Source: Amycolatopsis sp. NBC_01480
GTDB lineage: Bacteria > Actinomycetota > Actinomycetes > Mycobacteriales > Pseudonocardiaceae
NCBI RefSeq assembly: GCF_036227205.1
Contig: NZ_CP109442.1
Location: 3,596,001-3,660,000, forward strand
Reading direction: 5' to 3'
DNA: 64,000 nucleotides
Shown: positions 24,120 through 33,189 of the stretch, piece by piece
Layout: every line of letters starts with the position of its first letter
How positions within the stretch are numbered: position 1 is the first letter of the stretch
The notes under the pieces: model-generated
What the model saw: the letters and a program-made list of their open reading frames with translations, nothing else
Database searches by the model: none
Told to the model about the DNA's origin: nothing
Translations under genes and position numbers: made by a program

Positions 24120-24896
24120 TCAAGTGCCTTCGGTGATGTCAGTCTCGACCAATCCCGTCCGCAGTTTTTTAAGTGTCGCCGCCAGCAAACGCGAGACCTG
24201 CATCTGCGAAACACCCACCCGGCGGGCGATGTCCGACTGGCTCATCCCCGAGCCGAAGCGCAGCGCGACGATCTTGCGCTCCCGCTCCGGCAGGCTCTCC
24301 AGCATCGGCCGCAGCGCCTCCCGCAGCTCCGCCTGCCCGAGGTTCGAGTCCGGCGCGCCGAAGCGCGTGTGGGCCGAGTTCTCCAGCAGGTTGTCCAGCG
24401 AGGCGCCGTACCGGCCCTGCCCGGCGCGCAGGCCCTCGTAGACGTCCTCCATCGGCACGCCGAGGTGGTGCGCGATCTCACTCGGGCGCGGCGCGCGCGA
24501 GAGCCGCACGGTCAGCTCCTCGCGGGCGGCCGAGATGTTCGCGTTCAGCTCCTTGAGCCGCCGCGGCACCCGCACCGACCAGCTGTTGTCGCGGAAGTGG
24601 TGGCGCAGCTCGCCGGAGATCGTCGGCACGGCGAACGCCAGGAAGTCGGTGCCCTGCGAGGGGTCGTACCGGTCGACGGCGTGGATCAGCCCGACGGTCG
24701 CGATCTGCACGAGGTCGTCCATCGCCTCGTCGCGGTTGCGGAACTTCCGGGCCAGGTTGCGCGCCAGCTCCAGGTGCTCGCGCACCAGCTGGTCCCTGAT
24801 CTCCTCACGGCGCGGCGAGCCGTCCGGCAGCCCGGCCAGCTCGTCGAACAGCGACGCCACATCGGTGGACCCGTCGCCTTCGGCGGGGTTCGTCAC
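24120..24896 (-). CDS. RNA polymerase sigma factor, SigB/SigF/SigG subfamily
   Basis: 258 residues, GTG start overlapping the upstream anti-sigma stop (GTGA). Region 2 is DLVQIATVGLIHAVDRYDPSQGTDFLAFAVPTISGELRHHFRD (recognition of -10), region 3 follows, and region 4 ends in SQSDIARRVGVSQMQVSRLL (-35 helix-turn-helix). Lacks sigma-70 region 1.1. This is the stress/differentiation class controlled by anti-sigma kinases and STAS antagonists, consistent with its two ATP-binding neighbours and STAS gene at 26043. Confidence 0.92.
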   Translation of the reverse strand: MTNPAEGDGSTDVASLFDELAGLPDGSPRREEIRDQLVREHLELARNLARKFRNRDEAMDDLVQIATVGLIHAVDRYDPSQGTDFLAFAVPTISGELRHHFRDNSWSVRVPRRLKELNANISAAREELTVRLSRAPRPSEIAHHLGVPMEDVYEGLRAGQGRYGASLDNLLENSAHTRFGAPDSNLGQAELREALRPMLESLPERERKIVALRFGSGMSQSDIARRVGVSQMQVSRLLAATLKKLRTGLVETDITEGT

Positions 24897-25309
24897 GAGC
24901 GGGCCGCCTCGCTCTCCCGCACGAGCTGGACCCGGGAGAGGTAACCGCCGTCGACCGGTGTCACGGTGCGCCGGGCCGAGGTGGCCAGCGCGGTGAGCAG
25001 CTGCCAGGACAGACCGGTCTCGTCCGCGTGGTCCGCGGCGTCGGACAGCACCGAGACAGTGACCTCGATGCGCCCCTCGATCCACGAGAACACACAGGTC
25101 AGCTTCCCGTCGGCGGCCGACGGGAGCAGCATCGAGCACGCTTCGTCCACCGCCATCCGCAGGTCCTCGACCGCGTCCAGGTCGAAGTCCTGCCGCATCG
25201 CGATGTCGGCCACGATGGTGCGCAGGGTGGGCACCACGTGCGGAATCGCCGCCGTCCGGACCTCGATGAGCTGGGCGTCTTCCCGATCGAGCGGGGCGTT
25301 CTCCTCCAC
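24893..25309 (-). CDS. Anti-sigma factor, ATP-binding (RsbW/SpoIIAB family)
   Basis: 138 residues from GTG 25309 with AGAGGA upstream. GHKL features: LRMAVDEACSMLL (N-box helix with Glu), a beta-hairpin ending LSDAADHADETGLSWQLLTALA (lid). Stop overlaps the sigma gene start, so it is its most likely direct antagonist. The G1 box is weak, so kinase activity is uncertain. Divergent from the whiB gene. Confidence 0.83.
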   Translation of the reverse strand: MEENAPLDREDAQLIEVRTAAIPHVVPTLRTIVADIAMRQDFDLDAVEDLRMAVDEACSMLLPSAADGKLTCVFSWIEGRIEVTVSVLSDAADHADETGLSWQLLTALATSARRTVTPVDGGYLSRVQLVRESEAARS

Positions 25310-25464
25310 GTGCTTGTCCTCTCTCCGGCTCGTTATGGCCGTGTCCTCCTGCTGCCCGGCGACGAGATGCCCGGGGTGTGAGCAAACCAAACCCGCGTTT
25401 GATTCGCGCGACCGGCGGGCATGTAGCGGTCGGAGAAGCTGATCCCGGGGAAAGTGGGGACGAG

Positions 25465-25773
25465 ATGGCTGACGTGAGCCGGCTGCCCAACGTGGTGTCG
25501 GAAGAGTGGGAGTGGCAGCTGCAAGGGTCCTGCCGCGGCGCGGACAGCAGCCTCTTCTTCCACACCGACAACGAGCGCGGGTCCGCCCGTGAGCGGCGCG
25601 AATCGCGGGCGAAGGCGATCTGCCAGACCTGCCCCGTGCTGGCGCAGTGCCGCCGGCACGCGATGACCGTCCAGGAGCCGTACGGCATCTGGGGCGGCCT
25701 CGGCGAGATCGAGCGCCGCGAGCTGTTCCTCCGGCAGCGCCGCGCGAAGCGCAAGACCGTCTCCACGCACTGA
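25465..25773 (+). CDS. WhiB-family regulator, WhiB3/WhiD-like
   Basis: 102 residues from ATG 25465. Four cysteines bind an O2/NO-sensitive [4Fe-4S] cluster: GSCRGADSSLFF, then AICQTCPVLAQC. After these come EPYGIWGGLGE, the sigma-contact turn, and a basic C-terminal tail (RQRRAKRK). The start WEWQLQGSCRGADSS and the HTDNERG loop match WhiB3 of mycobacteria and WhiD of Streptomyces better than WhiB1 or WblA. It acts with the principal sigma factor in redox and developmental control. Divergent from the anti-sigma/sigma operon; a terminator follows. Confidence 0.92.
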   Translation: MADVSRLPNVVSEEWEWQLQGSCRGADSSLFFHTDNERGSARERRESRAKAICQTCPVLAQCRRHAMTVQEPYGIWGGLGEIERRELFLRQRRAKRKTVSTH

Positions 25774-25793
25774 ATCCCCCCAAGAAACGCCCG

Positions 25794-25824
25794 CTTCCCG
25801 CGTGCCGGTCCGGCACGCGGGAAG
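25794..25824 (+). terminator. Hairpin after whiB
   Basis: CTTCCCGCGTGCCGG (25794-25808), T, CCGGCACGCGGGAAG (25810-25824): 15-bp perfect inverted repeat 20 bases after the whiB stop. No T-run, as is usual in this GC range. The rest of 25825-26042 shows no gene; a small inverted repeat GGTTTCCAG/CTGGAACC near 25950 could be regulatory. Confidence 0.7.
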
Positions 25825-26042
25825 ACGTGTGTCAGGGCCTTCCGGAGTCACGGATGCCGCCGTCCGGCGCTTGACGCCAGCCCCGCGCGTACCGGTCCAC
25901 GGGACAGGTGGCGGCCGTCGCGGGCACGTCCGCAGGCTGGGTTAGGGTTGGGTTTCCAGATGCCTGGAACCGTGACACGGTTGCCGCTTGAGACAACAGG
26001 CGCGTACCGGCGCAGCAGCAGCGCCTGACTAGGAGAAACTGC

Positions 26043-26396
26043 ATGCCCGCAGCCGACCAGAACGCCACCCCGCCCGGGTTCGGCATCACGCTGGACACCG
26101 GGGCCACCGAGCCGAGGGTGGTGGTGACCGGGGAGCTTGACCTGCTCACCAGCCCGCAGCTGCAGGAGGCCTTGGCCGGGCTGATCGCGGACAAGAGCTC
26201 GTTGCGCGTGGTGGCCGATCTGACCGGGGTCACCTTCTTCGACTCCTCGGCACTGAACGTGGTCCTGCACGCCCAGCGGCAGGCCCGTGAGCAGGACGTC
26301 GAGCTCGCGGTGGTGCCCAGTTCCGCGGTGAGCCGCGTCATCGAACTCACGGGCGTGGCCGAACACCTGAGCGTGTCGGAGGAGCCTCCGGCCTGA
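26043..26396 (+). CDS. STAS-domain anti-sigma factor antagonist
   Basis: 117 residues. STAS fold: VVVTGELDLLTSPQLQEAL and VVADLTGVTFFDSSALNVVL, in which the Ser pair after FFD is the conserved phosphorylation site for an RsbW-type kinase. Probably releases the SigF-like factor at 24120 when unphosphorylated. AGGAG ribosome site five bases before ATG. The C-terminus TGVAEHLSVSEEP is typical. Confidence 0.9.
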   Translation: MPAADQNATPPGFGITLDTGATEPRVVVTGELDLLTSPQLQEALAGLIADKSSLRVVADLTGVTFFDSSALNVVLHAQRQAREQDVELAVVPSSAVSRVIELTGVAEHLSVSEEPPA

Positions 26397-26443
26397 TCCC
26401 CGATACGGTCGCCCGGACTTGAATTCCGGCGTCGACCTGGGGG

Positions 26444-27241
26444 ATGAGCAGGATGATGGGGCGCACACACGCCCTGACCGGCTGGTGTGCGGGCCTGGCC
26501 CTCGCACCAGCCGTCGGAGCGGCCTCGGTGCACCAGGCGGTGGTCTTCGGGGCCACCACGGCCGGGTTCGCCCTGCTGCCGGACCTCGACCACCCCGGCG
26601 CCAGCGCGTCACGCATCTTCGGCTGGCTGACCGGCGCGCTCTCCTGGCTCCTGCGCCGCGTCTCGGCTTCGGTGTACGCGCTGACCAAGGGCCCGCGCGA
26701 CGAGAAGGTCACCGGCAAGCACCGCCATCTTTCGCACACCGTGCTGTTCGCCGCGGGCCTCGGCGCCGCGACGGCGGCAGGCACGGCGGCCGGCGGTCCG
26801 TGGGCCGTGTTCGGGGTGGTGGTCTTCGGGCTCCTGCTGGCCGAGGGCGCGCTGGGCGACTGGCTGCTGCCGGTGAGCGGCGCGGCCGTGGCGTGGTGGT
26901 ACTTCACCGCGCCGCCGGACCACGCCGCTCAGCTCCAGCAGATCTCCGGCTGGCTGGGCTTCGCCGTCGCCGCCGGGTGTTTTGTGCACTGCCTCGGCGA
27001 CTCGCTCACCGAGGCAGGCTGCCCGTTCCTCTTCCCGCTCCCGATCGCCGGCGAGACCTGGTACGAGATCCGCCTCCCGAAGCCGATGCGCATCCGCACC
27101 GGCAAGAAGGTCGAGACCCGGCTGGTCTTCCCGGTGTTCGTGCTGGTGGGCGTCCTGCTGGTACCCGGCGTGTGGCAATGGACGACCGCCACGGCCGAGC
27201 GGCTGTTCAGCCCGCCGGCGTCCCAGTCCGCGACGCGGTGA
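26444..27241 (+). CDS. Membrane-bound metal-dependent hydrolase (YdjM/DUF457 family)
   Basis: 265 residues. N-terminal MGRTHALTGWCAG and LLPDLDHPGASASR carry the His/Asp metal ligands; KHRHLSHTVLF is the second His motif. At least five hydrophobic helices follow, so it is an inner-membrane protein. In E. coli the family member YdjM is LexA regulated; function unclear. Start may be 26444, 26453 or 26456. Its last 35 bases overlap the SnoaL gene coming from the other strand. Confidence 0.82.
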   Translation: MSRMMGRTHALTGWCAGLALAPAVGAASVHQAVVFGATTAGFALLPDLDHPGASASRIFGWLTGALSWLLRRVSASVYALTKGPRDEKVTGKHRHLSHTVLFAAGLGAATAAGTAAGGPWAVFGVVVFGLLLAEGALGDWLLPVSGAAVAWWYFTAPPDHAAQLQQISGWLGFAVAAGCFVHCLGDSLTEAGCPFLFPLPIAGETWYEIRLPKPMRIRTGKKVETRLVFPVFVLVGVLLVPGVWQWTTATAERLFSPPASQSATR

Positions 27242-28010
27242 ACCGGGCGATCCGCTCGGCTGCCGCGGCGGTGTCCGAGTAGTCGCGGGAGTACACGATC
27301 TTGCCGTCGCGGACGGTCACCACCATGGCGTACGTCGAGGTGAACGGTTCGCCGTCGAACTCGCCGAGCAGGTCGAACTCGGCCACCAGCACCTCGGGGT
27401 CGGCGGTTTCGTGCACCACGACGTTCTCGGCCTTGGTCATCCGCCGCAGCTGCCCGGCCGCGCGGAAGCGCTCGCGCAGCTCCTCACGGCCGTGGGTCAG
27501 CCGAGGCACGCCCGCGGGGGTGAACGGCAGCTCGATCACCACGTCCTCGGCGTAGAGGTCGGCCAGGTCGTCCCAGCGGTTTTCGACTGAGGCGTCAAGA
27601 AAGCGCTGGAAAACGGTCTTCGCGCCGATCATGGTTTTCGCGGCGCCGGTGTTGGGGAAGTCGCGGTACACGGTGACTTCCCCGTCCCGGACGGTCAGCA
27701 GCCCGACCGAGGACGGGAAGCGGTAATCCTCGCCGGTGTGCGGGTTCCGGCCTTCGGCGACGAGTTCGACGATGAAGCCGTCGGCGCTGTCGCGGGTGGT
27801 GACCTGTACTTTCTCCAGGCCGAGGGCGCGGGCCCGCTCGCCCCCGGCGGCCAGCGCGGCGAGGATCGCGGCGCGGCCTTCGACGCGGTGGCCGAGGAAG
27901 GGGAGTTCGTAGACGGCGTCGGCGGCGAAGACGTCGGCCATCGGCGCGACGTCGAGGGCGGCCATGCCTTGGGCGACAAGCTGCGAGATTTCGGACACGG
28001 TCCGGGTCAT
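27207..28010 (-). CDS. Tandem SnoaL-like (NTF2 fold) protein
   Basis: 267 residues made of two SnoaL/NTF2 cone domains, about 1-130 and 131-267. Each has the pattern of an N-terminal helix, DLYAEDVVIELPFTPAG- or FAADAVYELPFLG-type loop, and a strand TYAMVVTVRDGKIVYSRDY or LLTVRDGEVTVYRDF. Such proteins are isomerases, hydrolases or dehydratases of small hydrophobic ligands. Divergent from a TetR regulator that probably controls it. Substrate unknown. Confidence 0.85.
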   Translation of the reverse strand: MTRTVSEISQLVAQGMAALDVAPMADVFAADAVYELPFLGHRVEGRAAILAALAAGGERARALGLEKVQVTTRDSADGFIVELVAEGRNPHTGEDYRFPSSVGLLTVRDGEVTVYRDFPNTGAAKTMIGAKTVFQRFLDASVENRWDDLADLYAEDVVIELPFTPAGVPRLTHGREELRERFRAAGQLRRMTKAENVVVHETADPEVLVAEFDLLGEFDGEPFTSTYAMVVTVRDGKIVYSRDYSDTAAAAERIARFTASRTGTPAG

Positions 28011-28042
28011 CGGGAGTTCTCCAGGGAAGAATGAGGTTTAAT

Positions 28043-28086
28043 CGGAACGGTGCACCCGCTTCCGACAATACGGAGTGAGCGTTCCG
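28043..28086. promoter_or_regulatory. Candidate TetR operator between snoaL-like and tetR
   Basis: In the 104-base divergent gap CGGAACG (28043-28049) is inverted as CGTTCCG (28080-28086), and CGGAA/TTCCG also occur closer together (28043-28064). These repeated CGGAAC half-sites are a plausible autoregulatory operator. Weak evidence. Confidence 0.4.
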
Positions 28087-28114
28087 TTTGTCAATCAGAT
28101 CGAGGAGGACACCC

Positions 28115-28660
28115 GTGACCAAGCCAGTGCTGCGCGCCGACGCGCGCCGGAACCGGGCCCGGGTGCTGGCCGCCGCCGAGGAGGCCTTCGCGGCCGACGG
28201 GCTGGCCGTCCCGCTCGACGACATCGCCCGCCTCGCCGGGGTCGGCGCGGGCACCGTCTACCGGCATTTCCCCAGCAAGGAAGCGCTGTTCCAGGCTGTG
28301 GTCGTGGAGCGGCTGGAGCAGTTCGCCGCCGAAGCGCGCGAGCTGGCGGACGCCGAAAACCCGGGTGAGGCGTTTTTCGACTACTTCACGCGGGTGATCA
28401 AGCAGGCCTCGCTCAACCGCGCGATCTGCGAGGCGCTCGGCGAGACCGGCGGCTCGGCGTACAAGGCCGAGGCGGGCACCGAGTTCCGCGCGAACCTGGC
28501 CGCGCTGCTGGAACGCGCGCAGGCCGTCGGCGCCGTCCGCAAGGACATCGACGGCGAGGACCTGCGGGCGCTGATCGTGGGCGCGCTGGCCGTCGAGCGC
28601 TACTCGCCGGACAGCCGGCACCTGGTGCGGGTGCTGGTGGACGGGCTGCGCTGCGTCTAG
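28115..28660 (+). CDS. TetR-family transcriptional regulator
   Basis: 181 residues from GTG 28115 with GAGGAGGA upstream (an earlier start at 28088 lacks one). HTH: RARVLAAAEEAFAADGL, VPLDDIARLAGVGAGTVYRHFPSKEALF. The C-terminal domain (TetR_C, about 70-181) resembles the SbtR-type domain. Divergent from the SnoaL-like gene, its likely target. Its stop overlaps the MFS gene stop by four bases. Confidence 0.9.
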   Translation: MTKPVLRADARRNRARVLAAAEEAFAADGLAVPLDDIARLAGVGAGTVYRHFPSKEALFQAVVVERLEQFAAEARELADAENPGEAFFDYFTRVIKQASLNRAICEALGETGGSAYKAEAGTEFRANLAALLERAQAVGAVRKDIDGEDLRALIVGALAVERYSPDSRHLVRVLVDGLRCV

Positions 28661-29898
28661 ACCGGCAGGTCCCGGTGCCTCCGCAACGGTGAGGCCAGCA
28701 GGATCGCCGAAGCGGCCAGCGCCCCGACTCCCGCCACCAGCAACGTGGTCCGCATGCCCGCGGCCTCGGCGACCAGCCCGCCGATCAGGCTGCCGACCGG
28801 CGCGACGCCGAAGATCAGCGTCTGCGAAACCGAGCCGACCCGCCCGAGCAGCCGCCGCGGCGTGACGGCCTGGCGGAAGCTCAGGCAGAACACGTTCATC
28901 GTGATGATCCCGAAGCCGGAGCCGAAGCCTCCGGCGAAGTACCAAAGCAGCCCCCAGCCCGGCCCGGTCAGGCCGAAGAGCGGGAGCGAACCGCCGTAGA
29001 GCACCGTCGCCGCGAGCAGGACCCGCGCGCCGCCGAACCGCTCGCCGAGCCGGCGCGCGGTGAAGCCGGCCAGGATCGCGCCGGTGAGCGTGGTGCTGCT
29101 GAGCAGTCCGATCGCGCCTGGCGAAAGGCCGATCTCCCGGCTGAGGAACACCACCGAGATCGCCATCTGCATGGACTGGAACAGGCTGGACACGGCGCCG
29201 TGGACGGTGATCGCGAGCAGGATCCGGTTGCCCGCCACGGCTTTCAGGCCTTCGGCGATCTCACGGCGCAGGTGCCGTCCGGCCGGTTCCGGGCGCACGT
29301 CGGGAGTCCGGATCCGGCGCAGCCACAGCGCGGACCACAGGTAGGACAGGGCGTCCACGGCCATCGCGCCCGCGCTGCCGGCGAACTGCACCACCACGCC
29401 GCCGATGCCCGGCCCCGTGACGGCGGCGACCGACATGTTCGTCTGCAGGTACGCGTTGGCCTCCGGGAGCCGGCCGGGCTCGACCAGGTGGGGCACGTAC
29501 GTCTGGTGCGCGACGTTGAAGAACACACCCAGCACTCCGGCCAGCAGGACCACGGCGAACAGCTGCCCGAGTGTCAGCACCCCGAACAGCGCAGCGACCG
29601 GGATCGAGCCGAACAGCGCGGCCCGGCCGAGGTCGGCGGCGATCAGCACCGGCCGGTGCCGCATCCGGTCGCACCACGCGCCGACCTGGAGCCCCAGCAG
29701 CAGGAACGGCAGCGTCGCGAACGTGCGCAGCAGCGACACCTCCAGCACGGACGCGGACAACGTCGTCGCCGCGAGCAGCGGGACCGCGAGGAAGTCGATC
29801 CGGCTGCCGACCTGGCTCAGCGCGTCGGCGAGCCAGAGCCTCCGGAAGTCGGGAACCCGCAACACGCCGCCCTTGGCGGCCACCCCATGTTCAGCCAC
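28657..29898 (-). CDS. MFS exporter, DHA3 type
   Basis: 413 residues, twelve predicted membrane helices. N-terminus VLRVPDFRRLWLADALSQVGSRIDFLAVPLLA and the GAWCDRMRHRPVLIAADLGRA loop match MFS proteins of the EntS/macrolide-efflux (DHA3) group in actinomycetes. ATG 29898. Convergent with tetR. Substrate unknown, likely a drug or siderophore-like compound. Confidence 0.88.
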   Translation of the reverse strand: MAEHGVAAKGGVLRVPDFRRLWLADALSQVGSRIDFLAVPLLAATTLSASVLEVSLLRTFATLPFLLLGLQVGAWCDRMRHRPVLIAADLGRAALFGSIPVAALFGVLTLGQLFAVVLLAGVLGVFFNVAHQTYVPHLVEPGRLPEANAYLQTNMSVAAVTGPGIGGVVVQFAGSAGAMAVDALSYLWSALWLRRIRTPDVRPEPAGRHLRREIAEGLKAVAGNRILLAITVHGAVSSLFQSMQMAISVVFLSREIGLSPGAIGLLSSTTLTGAILAGFTARRLGERFGGARVLLAATVLYGGSLPLFGLTGPGWGLLWYFAGGFGSGFGIITMNVFCLSFRQAVTPRRLLGRVGSVSQTLIFGVAPVGSLIGGLVAEAAGMRTTLLVAGVGALAASAILLASPLRRHRDLPV

Positions 29899-30039
29899 TC
29901 CCGCACCTTGGCAGAGCTGCTAGCCGACTCGCAACAAACTTGCGTAGGTTGGACTCAACTTGCACGGTCCGTAACGGCGCATAAGATCAACGCGACTAGT
30001 CCTCGTACCTGCACTTCGCACGGCGAGGGAGGTGCCGCG

Positions 30040-30417
30040 TTGTCGAAAACGGTTCCGACCTGGGGTGCGGTCGTCGTGACCGGGCTGGCCGGGTTCGCGG
30101 CCGGCCTGCTGGTTTCCGCGCTCCTCGTCGCCGGCAACACCCCGCGTCCAGCCCAGTCTTCGGACAACACTCCGTCCGTTACGTCCACTTCGCCGCCCGC
30201 GCAACCGATCACGGTCACCGTCACCGGCCCCGCGCCGCCGCCGGTCACCGTCACCAGCCAGCTCCCGCCGGATCCGCCGAGCACCACCACGGCCACGGTC
30301 TCGGTCACCCAGCCGCCGCCGGCCCCGATCTCCGGCCCGCCCACCTCACTCGGCCCGTCCTCGGCGTTCATGCCGGGCTACATCTCGTCGCGGTCGTGCT
30401 GCGCAGTTCGTTACTAA
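30040..30417 (+). CDS. Small membrane-anchored Pro/Thr-rich protein
   Basis: 125 residues from TTG 30040, chosen because GGGAGGT lies six bases upstream. One membrane helix (about residues 8-32, AVVVTGLAGFAAGLLVSALLV) followed by an extracytoplasmic Pro/Thr/Val-rich region (TVTVTGPAPPPVTVT). Ends SSRSCCAVRY. The stop TAA (30415-30417) is inside the left arm of palindromic copy C, so the native C-terminus may have been altered by that element. No known domain. Confidence 0.65.
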   Translation: MSKTVPTWGAVVVTGLAGFAAGLLVSALLVAGNTPRPAQSSDNTPSVTSTSPPAQPITVTVTGPAPPPVTVTSQLPPDPPSTTTATVSVTQPPPAPISGPPTSLGPSSAFMPGYISSRSCCAVRY

Positions 30418-30499
30418 CCCGACTACAGCTACGGCGGAACGGGTCCCTTCAAGCGGATCGGCTGCAGCTCGTGTCCGCCTACTTCCGGTCGGATTAGTA
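30412..30499. repeat. Palindromic dispersed element, copy C
   Basis: 88 nt. Outer arms TACTAACCCGAC (30412-30423) and GTCGGATTAGTA (30488-30499), one C-A mismatch (G-U in a minus-strand RNA), extendable outward by GT/AC. Inner stem GGCGGA/TCCGCC with ACGGG/CTCGT. One base shorter than A and B in the GGAAACGGG run. It overlaps the stop of the gene at 30040 and lies beside the ABC operon terminator. Confidence 0.88.
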
Positions 30500-30505
30500 A
30501 CATGA

Positions 30506-30544
30506 ACTCGGCCGGTCACCACGGTGTGTGGTGACCGGCCGAGT
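30506..30544 (-). terminator. Terminator of the ABC exporter operon
   Basis: ACTCGGCCGGTCACCAC (30506-30522) with GTGGTGACCGGCCGAGT (30528-30544): 17-bp perfect stem, 5-nt loop, 15 bases beyond the permease stop. Confidence 0.8.
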
Positions 30545-30558
30545 CGTTTGCCCGGGGG

Positions 30559-32196
30559 CTAGCCGACGTCGCGACGGCGCCAGCCGGCCAGGCCCGCGGC
30601 GAGCGCCGCGGCGGCGACCACCAGCAGCCAGACCAGCGGCGTCGCGGTGAACTCCTGGCCCGGCAGCTTCGGCGGGTGCTGGAACGGCGAGACGTCCAGC
30701 ACCGCCTGCGGCGCGTTCACCACCGGCCCGAACAGGCTGATCAGCAGCGCCAGCGCGCCCACCGCCCAGGACGCGCCGGTGAACTTCGGGAGCAGCCCGA
30801 AGATCAGCGTCGACAGCCCGACCACCACCCACGCGGCGGGCACCTGCACGAGGACCGCCAGCAGCATGTGCCCGACCGAGCCGCCGACGTCGCCGCCGCG
30901 CAGGCCGTTCGCCAGGCCCAGCAGAAGACCGCCGACCAGCACCAGCAGCGCGGTGCCGAGGAAGGCGAACACCAGGTGGCTCGCGGCCCAGCGCAGCCGG
31001 CCGACCCGCGTCGCGAGCAGCGGCTCCAGCCGGATGGCCGTCTCCTCGGTGCGCATCCGCAGCGTCGCCTGGATGCCGTAGAGCGAGGCCAGCATGGCGA
31101 ACAGGCCGACCATCGTGCTGAGGAAGGCGTCGACGATCGCGCTGGTGCCGCCGAGCCGCGCGAAGATCTCCTTCGTCTGCTCGGTCCCGCCGACCAGCCT
31201 GCCGATCCCGCTGGCGATCGAGCCGAAGACCGCGCCGCCGACGGCCAGGCCGATCACCCAGCCGAACAGCGGGCCGCGCTGCAGCCGCCAGGCCAGCGCG
31301 AACGGCGAGCGCAGCGACGGCGCGGCTTGCGCCGGGCCGGGCCGCGGCGGGATCAGGCCGACGCCGAAGTCGCGGCGCGGCAGCAGGGCGTAGCCCACGG
31401 CGCCGATCACCAGCGTCGCCGCGACCGGCAGCACGAGCACCCACCAGCGTTCGCCCGCGAACGGCCGCAGCTGCTGCGGCCAGCCGAGAGGCGAGAGCCA
31501 GGAAAGCCAGTGCGCGTCCGACGTCGAGTCGCCCGCCCCGCGTAGCAGGAAGGCGACGCCGACCACGGCCGTCCCGATGCCGTTCGCGGTGCGCGAGTAC
31601 TCGGCCAGCTGCGCGGCGACGGCCGCGACGGCCGTGAACACCAGGCCCGCCAACGCGATTCCGGCGCCGAAGGCCAGCGCGCCCGCGGCCGGTTGCTTCG
31701 CGCCGATCAGCGTGACCACCTGGACCACGCCGATCAGCAGGCTCGCCCCGGCCGAGACGACGACCGCCGAGGTCAGCGCCGCGTACCGGCCGACCACAGT
31801 GGACGCGAGCAGCTCGGCGCGGCCGGAGTCCTCCTCCGCGCGGGTGTGCCGGGTGACGGTGAAGACCGCCATCAGCCCGATCAGCAGCGCGAGCAGCCCG
31901 CCCATCCGCCAGGCGATGAACCCGCCCGCGGTGCCGAGGTCGAACGCCGGGCCGTAGAGCAGCGCGAACGACGGGTTCGCGACGGCGCCGGCGGCGAGCG
32001 CGGCCCGGCTCGCGGCCGTCGGGTAGAACTGGGCGTAGGTGCCCACGGTGCTCGCCGGCACGATGCTGAGCAGGACGATCCAGATCGGCAGGATCACGCG
32101 GTCGCGCCGCAGCGCGAGGCGGGTGAGGTGCCAGGTGCCGACCAGCGAGTGGGCGCGGGTGACCGGCTTGTCTGTGCTGACGAGGGTGGCGGTCAC
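30559..32196 (-). CDS. ABC exporter permease (fused ABC-2 type halves)
   Basis: 545 residues, GTG start overlapping the ATPase stop (GTGA). About 12 hydrophobic helices in two sets of six, with a charged central segment around residue 285 ([16 protein letters not shown]). Resembles the anibiotic/multidrug exporter permeases of actinomycetes that pair with one ATPase. Conserved cytosolic pieces [18 protein letters not shown] and [21 protein letters not shown] appear once in each half, supporting an internal duplication. Hydrophobic drug or polyketide export is likely; substrate unknown. Confidence 0.87.
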   Translation of the reverse strand: MTATLVSTDKPVTRAHSLVGTWHLTRLALRRDRVILPIWIVLLSIVPASTVGTYAQFYPTAASRAALAAGAVANPSFALLYGPAFDLGTAGGFIAWRMGGLLALLIGLMAVFTVTRHTRAEEDSGRAELLASTVVGRYAALTSAVVVSAGASLLIGVVQVVTLIGAKQPAAGALAFGAGIALAGLVFTAVAAVAAQLAEYSRTANGIGTAVVGVAFLLRGAGDSTSDAHWLSWLSPLGWPQQLRPFAGERWWVLVLPVAATLVIGAVGYALLPRRDFGVGLIPPRPGPAQAAPSLRSPFALAWRLQRGPLFGWVIGLAVGGAVFGSIASGIGRLVGGTEQTKEIFARLGGTSAIVDAFLSTMVGLFAMLASLYGIQATLRMRTEETAIRLEPLLATRVGRLRWAASHLVFAFLGTALLVLVGGLLLGLANGLRGGDVGGSVGHMLLAVLVQVPAAWVVVGLSTLIFGLLPKFTGASWAVGALALLISLFGPVVNAPQAVLDVSPFQHPPKLPGQEFTATPLVWLLVVAAAALAAGLAGWRRRDVG

Positions 32197-33095
32197 TTTC
32201 CCGCCTCTTCGGTCTTTTCGGCGTAGTGGCGCAGGAAGAGCTCCTCGAGCGTCGGCGGCTGGCTCACCAGGCTGCGCACGCCGACGCTCGTGAGCTGGCG
32301 CAGCGCGTCGTCCAGCGAGCGCGTTTCGACGTCGAAGCGGACGCGGTTGCCCTCGACCTTGAGGTCGTGCACATCGGCCAGCTTCGCCAGCCCGTTCGGC
32401 GGCCCGGCCAGCTCCGCGATGATGGACGTGCGGGTGAGGTGGCGCAGCTCGGCGAGCGTGCCGGACTCGACGGTGCGGCCGTTGCGGATGATGCTCACCT
32501 TGTCGCACAAGGCTTCCACCTCGGCGAGGATGTGGCTCGACAGCAGCACGGTGCGGCCCTGCGCGCGCTCTTCCTGGATGGCCTCCTGGAAGATGGCCTC
32601 CATCAACGGGTCGAGGCCCGAGGTCGGCTCGTCGAGCAACAGAAGGTCCACATTGGACGCCAGCGCGGCGACGATGGCGACCTTCTGCCGGTTGCCCTTC
32701 GAGTAGGTGCGGCCCTTCTTGCGCGGGTCGAGGTCGAACCGTTCGATGAGGTCCTTGCGGCGGCGCTGGTCGAGCCCGCCGCGCAGGCGGCCGAGCAGGT
32801 CGATCACCTCGCCGCCGGAGAGGTTGGGCCAGAGGCTGACGTCGCCGGGTACGTAGGCCAGCCGGCGGTGCAGGCTCGCGGCGTCCTGCCACGGGTCGCC
32901 GTCGAGCAGCCGGACCTCGCCGGCGTCGGCGTGCAGCAGTCCGAGCAGAACGCGGACGGTGGTGGATTTCCCGGAGCCGTTCGGGCCGAGGAAACCGTGT
33001 ACTTCCCCCACGGGAACCTGAAGATCGAGGCCGTCCAGGGCCTGCGTCCGGCCGAACGACTTGCGCAGGCCGACGATGGAGATGGCGTTTCCCAT
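32193..33095 (-). CDS. ABC exporter ATP-binding protein
   Basis: 300 residues. Walker [10 protein letters not shown] (about 38-46), Q-loop replaced by [11 protein letters not shown], signature YSKGNRQKV in place of LSGGQ, Walker [14 protein letters not shown], switch His in [11 protein letters not shown]. The C-terminal third is a regulatory region typical of DrrA-like drug exporter ATPases. Operon with the permease; divergent from a MarR-type regulator. Confidence 0.92.
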   Translation of the reverse strand: MGNAISIVGLRKSFGRTQALDGLDLQVPVGEVHGFLGPNGSGKSTTVRVLLGLLHADAGEVRLLDGDPWQDAASLHRRLAYVPGDVSLWPNLSGGEVIDLLGRLRGGLDQRRRKDLIERFDLDPRKKGRTYSKGNRQKVAIVAALASNVDLLLLDEPTSGLDPLMEAIFQEAIQEERAQGRTVLLSSHILAEVEALCDKVSIIRNGRTVESGTLAELRHLTRTSIIAELAGPPNGLAKLADVHDLKVEGNRVRFDVETRSLDDALRQLTSVGVRSLVSQPPTLEELFLRHYAEKTEEAGK

Positions 33096-33189
33096 GCTCC
33101 GGAAGCTACACTCATTTCATGAAGTTGTGAAGTTAAGAAAATGTGTGGACAGAGTGATCTTGCCTGGGGCGATACGAGAGGATGGTCGG

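Noticed and set aside
8402..30499. Palindromic elements as integron attC sites
   Set aside because: Arms GTTACTAA/TTAGTAAC look superficially like core sites, but there is no integrase, no cassette array, and the covarying 12-bp stem does not match attC layout.
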